From NCBI GenBank assembly GCA_018898455.1, contig JAHIJO010000155.1, positions 1 to 39,045 on the forward strand: 39,045 bases of DNA, given 5' to 3'. Numbering within the stretch: position 1 is the first letter of the stretch; each line of letters opens with the position of its first letter. Below the pieces are notes generated by a model, which ran no database searches, was not told where the DNA came from, and saw nothing but the letters and a program-made list of their open reading frames with translations. Shown here piece by piece: positions 14,315 to 22,317 of the stretch. Position numbers and translations under genes: made by a program. This DNA comes from Verrucomicrobiota bacterium. Lineage in GTDB: Bacteria > Verrucomicrobiota > Kiritimatiellia > JAAZAB01.

Positions 14315-15718
14315 ATGATGCATCATCTCTTATCCAACCGGTCGGTATCGATGCGCCGGGTTTGCATCACGCTGGCGATCATCTTCGGCATCCTTGTTAT
14401 TACCATGGGATTGCTGGTTATCCTGCCGTTTCGCTCGGCCGGGCCCGTCAGCCAGCTCCGGATCGTTTTGTTCTGTTTTGCGTTCGTGTTCGGCATCGCG
14501 TGGGGCGCCCTGTCCCTGCTGGCCATTCCGAGGGCGCTGCTGTACCTCCTGCGACTCCGCCGGATCGAGATGTCCGTAAAAACCTGGCTTTCCGGATCGA
14601 CAGCTCTGCTCATGGGTTGTTTGCCGGTTGCGTTATTGGTCGCCGGTGTTATCATGATCCGCATGCCGGATCTGCATCCGATAACTTCCTGTCCACCGCT
14701 GACCACCGATCAGCGCCTGCTTGGCGACGCGCTGAAGGCGGATGTGCAGACGCTGGCTGGAACGATCGGCAGACGCAATGTCATCTCGCGCTACGACGCC
14801 CTCGGCGCGGCGGCCGACCTGATCGAAAGCGCTTTTTCAAACGCGGGATATCAGGTCCGGCGCCAGGGCTATGAAATTGACGGACTGGAAGGCCGGCCTT
14901 GTTATAATCTTGAAGTCGAAATCCGGGGCACGGTCCGGCCCGATGAGATTGTCGTGATCGGCGCCCATTACGACTCAGCGGAACACACTCCCGGCGCCAA
15001 CGACAACGCCAGCGGCGTGGCCGCCCTGCTGGCCCTGGCCCGCGCGTTTGCCGGCGCCGCGCCCGAACGGACGCTTCGGTTCGTGGCGTTCGTCAATGAA
15101 GAGCCGCCGTTTTTCTGGACCCGCGACATGGGCAGTCTGGTATATGCCCGGCGCTGCCGCGAGCGGAACGAAAACATCGTGGCCATGCTCAGCCTGGAAA
15201 CTCTGGGCTATTATTCCGACGAACAGGGAAGTCAGCGTTACCCCCTCCCCCTGCTCAACCGAATCTATCCCACCACCGGTAATTTTGCGGCCTTCATCGG
15301 CAATATCCGTTCCCGGTCCCTGGTGCGGACCACCGTGAACAGCTTTCGCAGCACGGCGCTATGTCCCTCGGAAGCGGCTTTCCTGCCGGGTTGGATCACT
15401 GGCGTCAGTTGGTCGGACCACTGGTCCTTCTGGCATGCAGGCTATTTGGCCGTCATGGTCACCGATACGGCCCTCTTCCGGTATCGCTGGTATCACACCC
15501 CGGAGGACACGCCCGGGAAACTGAACTATGACCGGTTCGCCCTGGTGGTCGCGGGGCTGGAAACCGTTGTGGCCGATCTGGCGGGCGTGAATCGCACGAC
15601 CAGCGGTACCACCAGCCCGCAGAAGAGTACGGCCACAAACAGCAAACTCTTCCAGAGCGATGCGGATGAGCGCGGACTGGCTGTCAGGGAGCATTCTTTC
15701 TCCACCGGGATAGTGTAG
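14315..15718 (+). CDS. Membrane-tethered M28 family metallopeptidase
   Basis: Zinc aminopeptidase-like protein (467 aa). Three membrane segments (about 10-35, 45-75 and 90-112) are followed by an M28 domain outside the cytoplasm. Zinc and catalytic residues are visible in GAHYDSAEH (His), GANDNASG (bridging Asp), FVNEEPPF (catalytic Glu and ligand Glu) and WYHTPEDT (last His). The domain should end near VVADLAG (about residue 421); the further 45 residues are low-complexity polar sequence read antisense through the neighbouring gene. ATG 14315 is preferred because AAGGGGTGGG lies just upstream; GTG 14306 is possible. It could trim a peptide exported or modified by the genes upstream. The 3' 193 bp overlap the convergent propeller gene. 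Confidence 0.83.
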   Translation: MMHHLLSNRSVSMRRVCITLAIIFGILVITMGLLVILPFRSAGPVSQLRIVLFCFAFVFGIAWGALSLLAIPRALLYLLRLRRIEMSVKTWLSGSTALLMGCLPVALLVAGVIMIRMPDLHPITSCPPLTTDQRLLGDALKADVQTLAGTIGRRNVISRYDALGAAADLIESAFSNAGYQVRRQGYEIDGLEGRPCYNLEVEIRGTVRPDEIVVIGAHYDSAEHTPGANDNASGVAALLALARAFAGAAPERTLRFVAFVNEEPPFFWTRDMGSLVYARRCRERNENIVAMLSLETLGYYSDEQGSQRYPLPLLNRIYPTTGNFAAFIGNIRSRSLVRTTVNSFRSTALCPSEAAFLPGWITGVSWSDHWSFWHAGYLAVMVTDTALFRYRWYHTPEDTPGKLNYDRFALVVAGLETVVADLAGVNRTTSGTTSPQKSTATNSKLFQSDADERGLAVREHSFSTGIV

Positions 15719-16989
15719 ACCACGTTATTGAATGAGCCGTAAACGAGAGCGGTCTGTCTCCCGGCGACGATTGCCGAGGGCGAGCCCCACAGGGTCTCGC
15801 CTTTCACCAGTTTATCCCAGATCGGGTTGCCGGTGAAGTAGGAGATCCGACTCTCGCCGGTGGCTGCGTCGAGGACGTACAGATGGTTGTCGAGCGCGGC
15901 CACGGCCACGGCCGCGCGGTCTGCAAAGGGGAGCAGGCACGGCGCTGAATGGATTTCACCGCCCAGCGCCTTCTTCCAGACGAGTGCGCCATCCCGGGCA
16001 TCCAAGGCATACAGGTTGTAGTCATGCGAGCCGGCAAAGACAAGTTTCCGGCCACCGACGTCGCCCACACAGGCCCCGTTGTCAAACCAGTTGCCCGCCA
16101 TTTTCTGCCAAACCTCCTTGCCGGTGGCCGCGTCCAGCGCAATCAGGTTTCCGTATTTGGAACCGAGAAACAGAAGCGTGCGTCCATCGCAGTCGGCAAC
16201 AACCGGCGAACCCAGCGTTTCGTGCGGCATCTGAAAGCTCCAAGCCCGGCGGGGTGATTCGCCGCTGACATCGTAACATTGGAGCAATCCACGCCGGGCC
16301 GCAATCGAGACGTGTGGTTTGCCGTCGCGCTTGAAACCCAGCGGCGAGCTGGTGGGGCCATCGCAGACCAGCTCGCGCCATAGGATCCGGCCGTTCTCCG
16401 CGTCCAGACAGTACAGCACCCCCCTTTGCGAATTGCGCGGAAGCGACTTGTCGAACGCGAAACAGGCAATATAGAGGCGTCCCTCCATGAAGAACGGGCT
16501 CGACATCTCGACGTCGCCCTGGCTGTTGGATGGCGGGACCAGTTCGCTTGTCCAGAGCATGCGGCCGCTGTACGCAACGAACGCATACACCGTCCGGTCG
16601 GCGGAACCCCAGAATACGACATCGAGTCCTGACGCCATCCCGACGACCGGCGCATTCTGAATCTCGCCATTTGTCAGCTTGGTCCAGACGGCCCGCTTGT
16701 CGGATAGATCGAGCGCGTGCATGGTTTGGTCGTAGCCTCCGATGAACGCCATCGGTCGGCCGGCCACCACGGCGATAGCCGGCGAAGCCCATACGGCGAG
16801 GCCCGGCTTATAGCGGCGCGCGCCCTTGTGCAGGTAGTGCCACTCGTTGATCTCGGAGCCGTTGTTAAAAGTAACCGATGCCTGGCCGGACGAATCCCCG
16901 CGCTGACAGGGCCATTGCGGTTCAAGCGCCAGGGCCAGGGTACCGGTCAGTACGATGACGATCAGTGTCGCTGCCGGGAATCGGCTCAT
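15526..16989 (-). CDS. Exported, membrane-anchored PQQ-type beta-propeller
   Basis: Beta-propeller with signal peptide (about 1-22) and repeating blades of the kind GxLYALDAxTGxxxW. Examples are IGGYDQTMHALDLSDKRAVW, LYCLDAENGRILW, LIALDAATGKEVW and LYALDARDGALVW. A single membrane segment near the C-terminus (LLFVAVLFCGLVVPLVV, about 445-462) anchors it with the propeller outside. Catalytic residues of a PQQ dehydrogenase are not evident, so it may be a scaffold or electron-transfer partner like BamB/NosD-type accessory proteins. Its ATG overlaps the preceding polyferredoxin gene by 4 bp, making it the last gene of the long minus-strand operon. Its anchor-coding end lies under the 3' end of the M28 peptidase gene on the other strand. 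Confidence 0.78.
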   Translation of the reverse strand: MSRFPAATLIVIVLTGTLALALEPQWPCQRGDSSGQASVTFNNGSEINEWHYLHKGARRYKPGLAVWASPAIAVVAGRPMAFIGGYDQTMHALDLSDKRAVWTKLTNGEIQNAPVVGMASGLDVVFWGSADRTVYAFVAYSGRMLWTSELVPPSNSQGDVEMSSPFFMEGRLYIACFAFDKSLPRNSQRGVLYCLDAENGRILWRELVCDGPTSSPLGFKRDGKPHVSIAARRGLLQCYDVSGESPRRAWSFQMPHETLGSPVVADCDGRTLLFLGSKYGNLIALDAATGKEVWQKMAGNWFDNGACVGDVGGRKLVFAGSHDYNLYALDARDGALVWKKALGGEIHSAPCLLPFADRAAVAVAALDNHLYVLDAATGESRISYFTGNPIWDKLVKGETLWGSPSAIVAGRQTALVYGSFNNVVYTIPVEKECSLTASPRSSASLWKSLLFVAVLFCGLVVPLVVRFTPARSATTVSSPATTRANRS

Positions 16990-18032
16990 TTCCGTCTCCA
17001 GTCATCCTTGATCGTGAAGACGTTCGTCGGACAGGCATCCACACACTTCATGCAAAAGTGGCATTCCTCGGTGTTGATCTTGCCGTCCTTGACGGCATCC
17101 ACGTTGCACCCTTCAAAACATTTCCCGCACTTTGTGCATTTGGAGACGTCGCTCTCGATGAATCGCACGCTCTTCCGGGCAGCCCATGAGATGGCGCATC
17201 GCCAGGGGCACAGGTACCGGCACCAGACGTTCGGGATCGTCAGCGCGCCAACCACCACGACCACCGTTGAAAGCAGGGATGCCGGGTCGTAGACCTTGGC
17301 AAAACCCAGATGCACCGGCGAGGTAATCCGGATTCCTGCCAGCGCGCCCAACACGATGATCCAGAAGGAAAGAATCCGGATCCGACGTAATTTCAGGTCC
17401 CACTCCCGCATCCGAAATGCCAGAATAAACAGCAGCAGCACAAGGACTTCCGACCAGTAGATGGTGGAATCCTCGACGAAGAATGTGCGGGTCACGGCCA
17501 GTCGCCAGACCCACAGCAGAAATACGACTCCTACCAGGCCGGCCGTCAGCAGGAATCCCCAGCCGAACGGATAGCCGCGCAGCTTGCGGCGCAGCGTCCA
17601 TTTTCGGGTCAGCATCCCGGCGAATTCCTGCAGGGCGCCGGTCGGGCAGATCCAGCCGCAGAATGCCGGGCCGAAAAGCATTGAAGTAACCAGAATCGTG
17701 ACGGGCACCGAGCAGTAGTAGAGGGCGATTATGTTTTCGCGCCCGATCTCGTTCATACCACGGAAGAAATTCCGCACCATTCCGAAGACGCCCAGGCAGG
17801 TGAACACCACGTAGATGAAGATCACGATCCCGAAGATCTGGTTCAGGCGCCGCCAGGTCTGCCGGCGTCGTTCCGGGACGATCGTCGGCAGCACCGCCAA
17901 CAGACCCAGCGACAGGATCGTCAGCAGCTCGACATAACTGCCTTCGAGCCCGAGCAGGGCCTTCTCGACAAACTTGATATTGCCGAAGAAGCCGGCGAGG
18001 AATTCTTCCATTCTATCCGGCAATCCGTTCAT
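16986..18032 (-). CDS. Polyferredoxin membrane protein (NapH/NosR/CcoG-like)
   Basis: Integral membrane iron-sulfur protein (348 aa), with five to six membrane segments. Motifs GWICPTG (about 127) and CRYLCPWRC (about 268) face the cytoplasm as in NapH/NosR-type proteins. Two 4Fe-4S motifs follow at the C-terminus: CTKCGKCFEGCNVD (about 298) and CHFCMKCVDACPTN (about 327). The family passes electrons between quinol or cytoplasmic donors and periplasmic or membrane partners. The gene is translationally coupled by ATGA overlaps to the ABC ATPase before it and the propeller after it. Together with the larger homologue at 23577 it suggests that the operon moves electrons across or along the membrane. 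Confidence 0.85.
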   Translation of the reverse strand: MNGLPDRMEEFLAGFFGNIKFVEKALLGLEGSYVELLTILSLGLLAVLPTIVPERRRQTWRRLNQIFGIVIFIYVVFTCLGVFGMVRNFFRGMNEIGRENIIALYYCSVPVTILVTSMLFGPAFCGWICPTGALQEFAGMLTRKWTLRRKLRGYPFGWGFLLTAGLVGVVFLLWVWRLAVTRTFFVEDSTIYWSEVLVLLLFILAFRMREWDLKLRRIRILSFWIIVLGALAGIRITSPVHLGFAKVYDPASLLSTVVVVVGALTIPNVWCRYLCPWRCAISWAARKSVRFIESDVSKCTKCGKCFEGCNVDAVKDGKINTEECHFCMKCVDACPTNVFTIKDDWRRK

Positions 18033-19087
18033 GAATTCGCTCCTTCATCACCCTGCGGCTTGATGGCATGCACGGCGTCGGCAAGCCAGGTCAGATTGAA
18101 ACAGGCATTCAGGGTCAGGCGCGGCGCGAGTTCCAGAGGCAGCCGGGCCGTCAGTTTCAACGCACCGCAATCGAAACACGCTTTCAGATTATCGCCGGCA
18201 TCTTGAAGTTCGATCAGCCGTCCGGATATGAGGTGGGGCTGTCCGTGCGCTGCCACCGCAATGCGTTCGGGCCGGATCGCCACGAATCCCGAGCGGAAGG
18301 GCGGTTTGTAGCCCAGCGCGAACCTTGCCTCCCCGCAGCGGGCGGTCTGTTCCGTAAAGGAGGCTTCAAAAACGTTTTCGCAGCCGAGGAACTGCGCGGT
18401 GAACACGTCGGCAGGCCGGCGGAACACATCGGCCACTTGGCCGCATTGGACGATCCGGCCCTGATTCATGATCGCGCACCGGCGGGCCAGCGACCAGGCC
18501 TCGTGCCGGTCGTGCGTGACGTGAATAACTGTCGTGCCCAGTTCGCGCAGGATCATCCGGAGCAGTTCGGCCATCTCGAGCCGCCCGTTGTGGTCGAGCA
18601 TGCCGAACGGCTCGTCCAGCAAGAGCAGGGATGGTTCCAGCACCATGGCCCGGGCGAGCGCCACCCGCTTCGTCTCGCCACCCGACAGGCCGGCCGGATA
18701 CCGATGAGCCAGCGGCGCGATCCGAAACATGACCAAATGTTTTTCAAGCCGTGCCTGCCGCGTCGTCCGGTTGAGCCGGGTATAGTGGAGTCCGAAATCC
18801 AGGTTCTCCCTCACATTCCGATGCGGGAAAAGGTCGCCCGTCTGGGCCACAAGCCCCACGCCCCGCCGCTCGGGCGGCAGTCCTGATATCTCCTGTCCGG
18901 CCAGACGGATCGAGCCGGCCGTAATTATTTTCAAGCCGGCGATACATTTCAACAGCGAAGTTTTTCCGCAGCCCGTTGGACCCAGGAGCGCAAGATATTC
19001 GCCGCGCTCCGTTTCGATGCGGACCGGTCCGACCTTGAAAGAGCCAAACGACGCTTCAACGCCGCCAATATGAAGATGCGGCGTCAT
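18029..19087 (-). CDS. ABC transporter ATP-binding protein (tungstate/molybdate type)
   Basis: ATPase subunit of an importer (352 aa). Walker A GPTGCGKTS (about 34-42), Q-loop VAQTGDLFPH, signature LSGGETKRVALARAM (about 133), Walker B LLLLDEPFG (about 155) and H-loop VTHDRHEAW are all in place. The last about 120 residues form a TOBE-like regulatory or anion-sensing domain, as in ModC, WtpC and PotA-type ATPases. It partners the permease directly upstream (4-bp overlap) and the binding protein beyond it. Subfamily assignment to tungstate or molybdate rests mainly on the WtpA-like binding protein. Confidence 0.87.
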   Translation of the reverse strand: MTPHLHIGGVEASFGSFKVGPVRIETERGEYLALLGPTGCGKTSLLKCIAGLKIITAGSIRLAGQEISGLPPERRGVGLVAQTGDLFPHRNVRENLDFGLHYTRLNRTTRQARLEKHLVMFRIAPLAHRYPAGLSGGETKRVALARAMVLEPSLLLLDEPFGMLDHNGRLEMAELLRMILRELGTTVIHVTHDRHEAWSLARRCAIMNQGRIVQCGQVADVFRRPADVFTAQFLGCENVFEASFTEQTARCGEARFALGYKPPFRSGFVAIRPERIAVAAHGQPHLISGRLIELQDAGDNLKACFDCGALKLTARLPLELAPRLTLNACFNLTWLADAVHAIKPQGDEGANS

Positions 19088-20460
19088 GCTCCTGAACCCT
19101 CCCGCCGGGTAAGACCGGGCGCCAGCTTGACCAGGATTTGCAAGGCCAGGAACATTGCCAGCGAAAAGAGCAGGATGGTTGTGACCAGCGGCGCGGTTTG
19201 CACAAGTCCAACGCTGTTAAACAGATTGTAAACCGCGATCGGCGCGGTCTCCGGGTATGGGGCAACGAACAACACTGCGCCGAATTCGCCGGCCGCGCGT
19301 GCCCACGCCAGGATGGCCGCGGCCACGACGCCTTTCATGGCCAGCGGCAGCGCCACCCGCTTGAACGCGCTGAACGATGATGCGCCCAGCGTGCGCGCAG
19401 CGCCTTCCAACGCCACCGGGACCGATTCGAACGCGGCTAGCGAACCTTTCAGAATGAACGGCATGGCCACGAATATCTGGGCCAGGCAGATTCCGAAAAC
19501 CGAGCCGTCAAACCGGATGCCGAATGCGTCAAAGATGATGCCGCCAAGATACTGCTGCTTTCCGAACACCTTCAGGATCGCGAGGCCCGCGGCCGACTGC
19601 GGTACGATGATCGGAAGATCGGCCAGAGCCAGCAGCAGCGACTTGCCTTTGAAATCCAGACGGCTCAGCGCGTAGGCCAGTGGCACGCAGAAGGCGGCAA
19701 GGATGACGGTCGAGATGGTTGCGGTGACGGCCGTCAGGCGCAGGGCGTCACGGACACTCTCGGATTTCAGCATGGCGACAACATTCCGCGGGTCCTCGCC
19801 GGCCATGAGCACAATCACCGGCAGCAGCACAAACAGCAGCAGCGCCATGCCGCCGACAAGGAAGATGACCGACGCCGGATTCCAGTTCGAGTCCCGGATG
19901 GAAAACAGCGCCGTCAGGATCAGGAACGACGAGAAGGTGGTCTCCCACGCATAGGGCTGGCAGGCCGTGAATGATAACACGATCGCCCAGAAATACGTCA
20001 ACAGCTTGAAATCCCGCGCCGTGGCCGCCAGTCCCATCAGGAACAGCAGGAACAGCGCCTCGGCATTCTGCATGCGGGTCAGGAAGATGTAGAAAAGAAT
20101 CAGGTAACTTCCGGCAAACGCCGCGAAATGGAGGCGTGACAGATGCTCGTAGATCTTCACGCCGACATACACGATCAGAATGTTGACCGTCAACATAGCC
20201 CCGCTGGTCAACGAGTCCGGCGCCAGCCGCTGTCCGATCAATCCATGCCCGGCAATCAGCAGCATCGTGCAGGTTCCGCTTGGCAAATCCCAGGACCCTT
20301 TCCACAGACACAGCGCAATAACCAGGTTTGCGCCCAGCAGCAACAGTGATAACAGTTCAAACGGCCGCAACCATCCGCCGATGCCCAGCATCGCGTGCAG
20401 CGCCGCGTGCGCGGCGAGGATGAAAAGCGGGATCACGGTCCTTGCGGATGAACGAGGCAT
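19084..20460 (-). CDS. ABC permease (ModB/WtpB-like) with extra N-terminal membrane half
   Basis: The C-terminal half is a standard binding-protein-dependent permease: ESVRDALRLTAVTATISTVI opens the conserved core, and EGAARTLGASSFSAFKRVALPL is the EAA loop that docks on the ATPase. The N-terminal about 210 residues add roughly six or seven membrane segments not found in ModB or WtpB (usual length 220-280 aa against 458 here). I do not recognise this half; its spacing of helices is loosely like HTTM-type domains. ATG 20460 is chosen because GGAG lies nine bases upstream and it follows the preceding TGA by one base; an earlier in-frame ATG at 20478 is possible. The fusion suggests a coupled membrane function specific to this system. 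Confidence 0.78.
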   Translation of the reverse strand: MPRSSARTVIPLFILAAHAALHAMLGIGGWLRPFELLSLLLLGANLVIALCLWKGSWDLPSGTCTMLLIAGHGLIGQRLAPDSLTSGAMLTVNILIVYVGVKIYEHLSRLHFAAFAGSYLILFYIFLTRMQNAEALFLLFLMGLAATARDFKLLTYFWAIVLSFTACQPYAWETTFSSFLILTALFSIRDSNWNPASVIFLVGGMALLLFVLLPVIVLMAGEDPRNVVAMLKSESVRDALRLTAVTATISTVILAAFCVPLAYALSRLDFKGKSLLLALADLPIIVPQSAAGLAILKVFGKQQYLGGIIFDAFGIRFDGSVFGICLAQIFVAMPFILKGSLAAFESVPVALEGAARTLGASSFSAFKRVALPLAMKGVVAAAILAWARAAGEFGAVLFVAPYPETAPIAVYNLFNSVGLVQTAPLVTTILLFSLAMFLALQILVKLAPGLTRREGSGA

Positions 20461-20461
20461 G

Positions 20462-21385
20462 TCACTGGTCTCCGGCATAGTCACAGAACCCGGCAAAGGG
20501 TGTAAATGAGTCCTTGGGACCGTGGAACTTCGGCTTGAGCGCTTCAATTCCGCACTGGGTCAGAACCGCCGCCCGTTTGGTCAGTAAATATCTGATGAAC
20601 CGGACGGCACCCTCCCCATTCCGGGCCGTCGAAGGGATGGAAAGTCCGTAGGAAATCAGTGAACCTTTGATGGTTACGTCCGCGTTCTTTGTGTTCTTGA
20701 ACGACACGGTGGCGGTTGAGTAGTCAACGGTGGAGTGTCCCATGTTGATGGCCGGACCCAACTCGATAAAGCGGATGTCGTAATTCAGGCAGGCGCTCCG
20801 GTAGAGAAATCCGTACTCTATGTCGCCGTTCCGGAGCAGCGCCGCCAAGGCCGCGACATCGTCGCATTTCCGGTCGGTTTTCTTAATCACGTTCGCCAGG
20901 AGTTTGCCGGACGAGTCCTTGAGTTTCAGCAGTAATAGCGTGCGGTATCCGCTCGGCGCCAGGTTTTCGTCCACGCGGCCGACGGTAATGGCCGGATCCA
21001 GGATCACGGCGGGCCAGTCTTTTTCGGCATCATCGGATCGCTTTGCACGGCGGCCGACACCAAGTACCATCCGGTCACAGCCGAAGGTAATCCGCCACGG
21101 GCACTGTTTCGGAACCAGCTCCGTAAACAACTGCGGGTCGGCCAGAATCAGAACGTCGCATTCACGTCCAAGTTCGGCAACTTTCCGACAGGCAACCTGG
21201 CTCCCGGAGCTTTCCGGCATCAGTGCGAGCCCCAAGTCCCTTTGGGCATCAGCCTTCACAGTCTTGATGACCGGATTGAAGTTGGCGGCGAGAAAGATAC
21301 GCAGCGGGGACTCATCCGCATTCGCGTTGATGACGGACGAAAGGGCAAGCGTAAGAATCACGGCGATGGACATGATGAAGTGCAT
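20462..21385 (-). CDS. Periplasmic tungstate/molybdate-binding protein (WtpA-like)
   Basis: Solute-binding protein of the importer, 307 aa from the chosen start. A signal peptide MHFIMSIAVILTLALSSV is followed by a two-lobed binding domain. The stretch ECDVLILADPQLFTELV, then FGCDRMVLGVG, ILDPAITVGRVDENLAPSGY and TLLLLKL reproduces the conserved order of WtpA/ModA-family proteins, which bind tetrahedral oxyanions. Tungstate is favoured because WtpA has the ADxxxxxxL and DPxxxPxGYR patterns, but another oxyanion is possible. The frame is open to 21475, but the extra 30 residues would be encoded by a dispersed repeat, so ATG 21385 (or 21373) is more likely. Unusually many cysteines (nine or so in the mature protein) are present for this family. 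Confidence 0.82.
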   Translation of the reverse strand: MHFIMSIAVILTLALSSVINANADESPLRIFLAANFNPVIKTVKADAQRDLGLALMPESSGSQVACRKVAELGRECDVLILADPQLFTELVPKQCPWRITFGCDRMVLGVGRRAKRSDDAEKDWPAVILDPAITVGRVDENLAPSGYRTLLLLKLKDSSGKLLANVIKKTDRKCDDVAALAALLRNGDIEYGFLYRSACLNYDIRFIELGPAINMGHSTVDYSTATVSFKNTKNADVTIKGSLISYGLSIPSTARNGEGAVRFIRYLLTKRAAVLTQCGIEALKPKFHGPKDSFTPFAGFCDYAGDQ

Positions 21386-21414
21386 TTTTTTGTAACTGCT
21401 CAGCCATGAGGCCC

Positions 21415-21474
21415 GACGGCCGCACGGTCCATCGGCTGACGAACGGCGAAAAACTATATGGAGTGCGGGAGCCA
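21415..21474. repeat. Copy 1 of dispersed repeat (partial)
   Basis: A 26-bp segment (21449-21474; AAAAACTATATGGAGTGCGG onward) is identical to 31188-31213. The flank GACGGCCGCAC...GT at 21415 is also shared with the second copy, about 30 bp before the identical block. Here the palindromic right half is missing. A 14-mer TCCATCGGCTGACG (21428-21441) recurs at 26845-26858. Confidence 0.7.
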
Positions 21475-21494
21475 AAGCTGGCTGACCTGAATAG

Positions 21495-22292
21495 TTACGT
21501 TTTTTCTCCTTGTTCCAGTTTCTGACGCGCGGCGATGGCGGCGCCCTGCGCTACAACGGTCTGCGGACTCGGCGGGATGAATACTTTCTTGTTCAGCGCT
21601 TCCTCGAGGGTTTTGGCCAGCGCGCGGTTGATGGCGCCGCCGCCGGTAAAACAGAAGACCTCCTTGGATCCGATTCTACGCACCATGGTTCCGATGCGTT
21701 GCGCTATGGCCTCGTGCGCGGCGGCGGCGATATCGGCTTTATCGATGCCGCGGGCCAGCAGTGAGACGACCTCGCTTTCCGCAAATACGGCGCAGGTGGA
21801 GTTCATCTGGATCATGGCGGTTGACTGCAACGCCACTTCTACGAAGGCGGGATAGGTGAGGCCCAGCTTGTGCGCGAGCATTTCCAGGAACCGGCCGGTG
21901 CCGGCGGCGCACTTGTCGTTCATGGCGAAGTCTTCGACGTCGCCATCGTCGTTGAGGCTGATGACTTTGGTATCCTGCCCACCCACGTCGATCACGGTGT
22001 AAATTTGTCCGGCGGGACAGGTCTGAGCCACGGCGCCCAACCCGCACGATTTGATTTCGGTGATGATCATGTCGCCGAAATTGGCCAATCGTCGGCCGTA
22101 CCCCGTCATGGCGACAGCCGCCACGGCCTTACGCTGAATGCCGGCATTTATGAGCGTGTTCTGGAAAAGATCCCAAGCGGAATCCGCCGGCAGCGCGCCG
22201 TTCACGATCACCTCACGGGCCATGATGCCGTCGTCGTTCAACAGCACGACTTTGCTGGTGGTCGAGCCGATATCAACACCTGCGGTTATCAT
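21495..22292 (-). CDS. ATP-dependent activase, HgdC/BadF/BadG family
   Basis: ASKHA-fold ATPase that injects low-potential electrons into 2-hydroxyacyl-CoA dehydratases, benzoyl-CoA reductases or double-cubane-cluster proteins. Seen: phosphate-1 loop GVDIGSTTSK at the N-terminus, DVGGQDTK near 100, NDKCAAGTGRFLEML near 125 and NSTCAVFAESEVVSLLA near 160. The cysteines of the last two motifs hold the [4Fe-4S] cluster shared by the homodimer. The adenosine motif FTGGGAINRAL lies near 215. GGAGGT sits four bases before ATG 22292, which begins directly at the conserved MITAGVDIGS; the ATG at 22310 is less likely. It follows its HgdB-like partner by about 25 bp. Confidence 0.92.
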   Translation of the reverse strand: MITAGVDIGSTTSKVVLLNDDGIMAREVIVNGALPADSAWDLFQNTLINAGIQRKAVAAVAMTGYGRRLANFGDMIITEIKSCGLGAVAQTCPAGQIYTVIDVGGQDTKVISLNDDGDVEDFAMNDKCAAGTGRFLEMLAHKLGLTYPAFVEVALQSTAMIQMNSTCAVFAESEVVSLLARGIDKADIAAAAHEAIAQRIGTMVRRIGSKEVFCFTGGGAINRALAKTLEEALNKKVFIPPSPQTVVAQGAAIAARQKLEQGEKT

Positions 22293-22317
22293 CCGGACCT
22301 CCGTTGCCATTCGTCAT

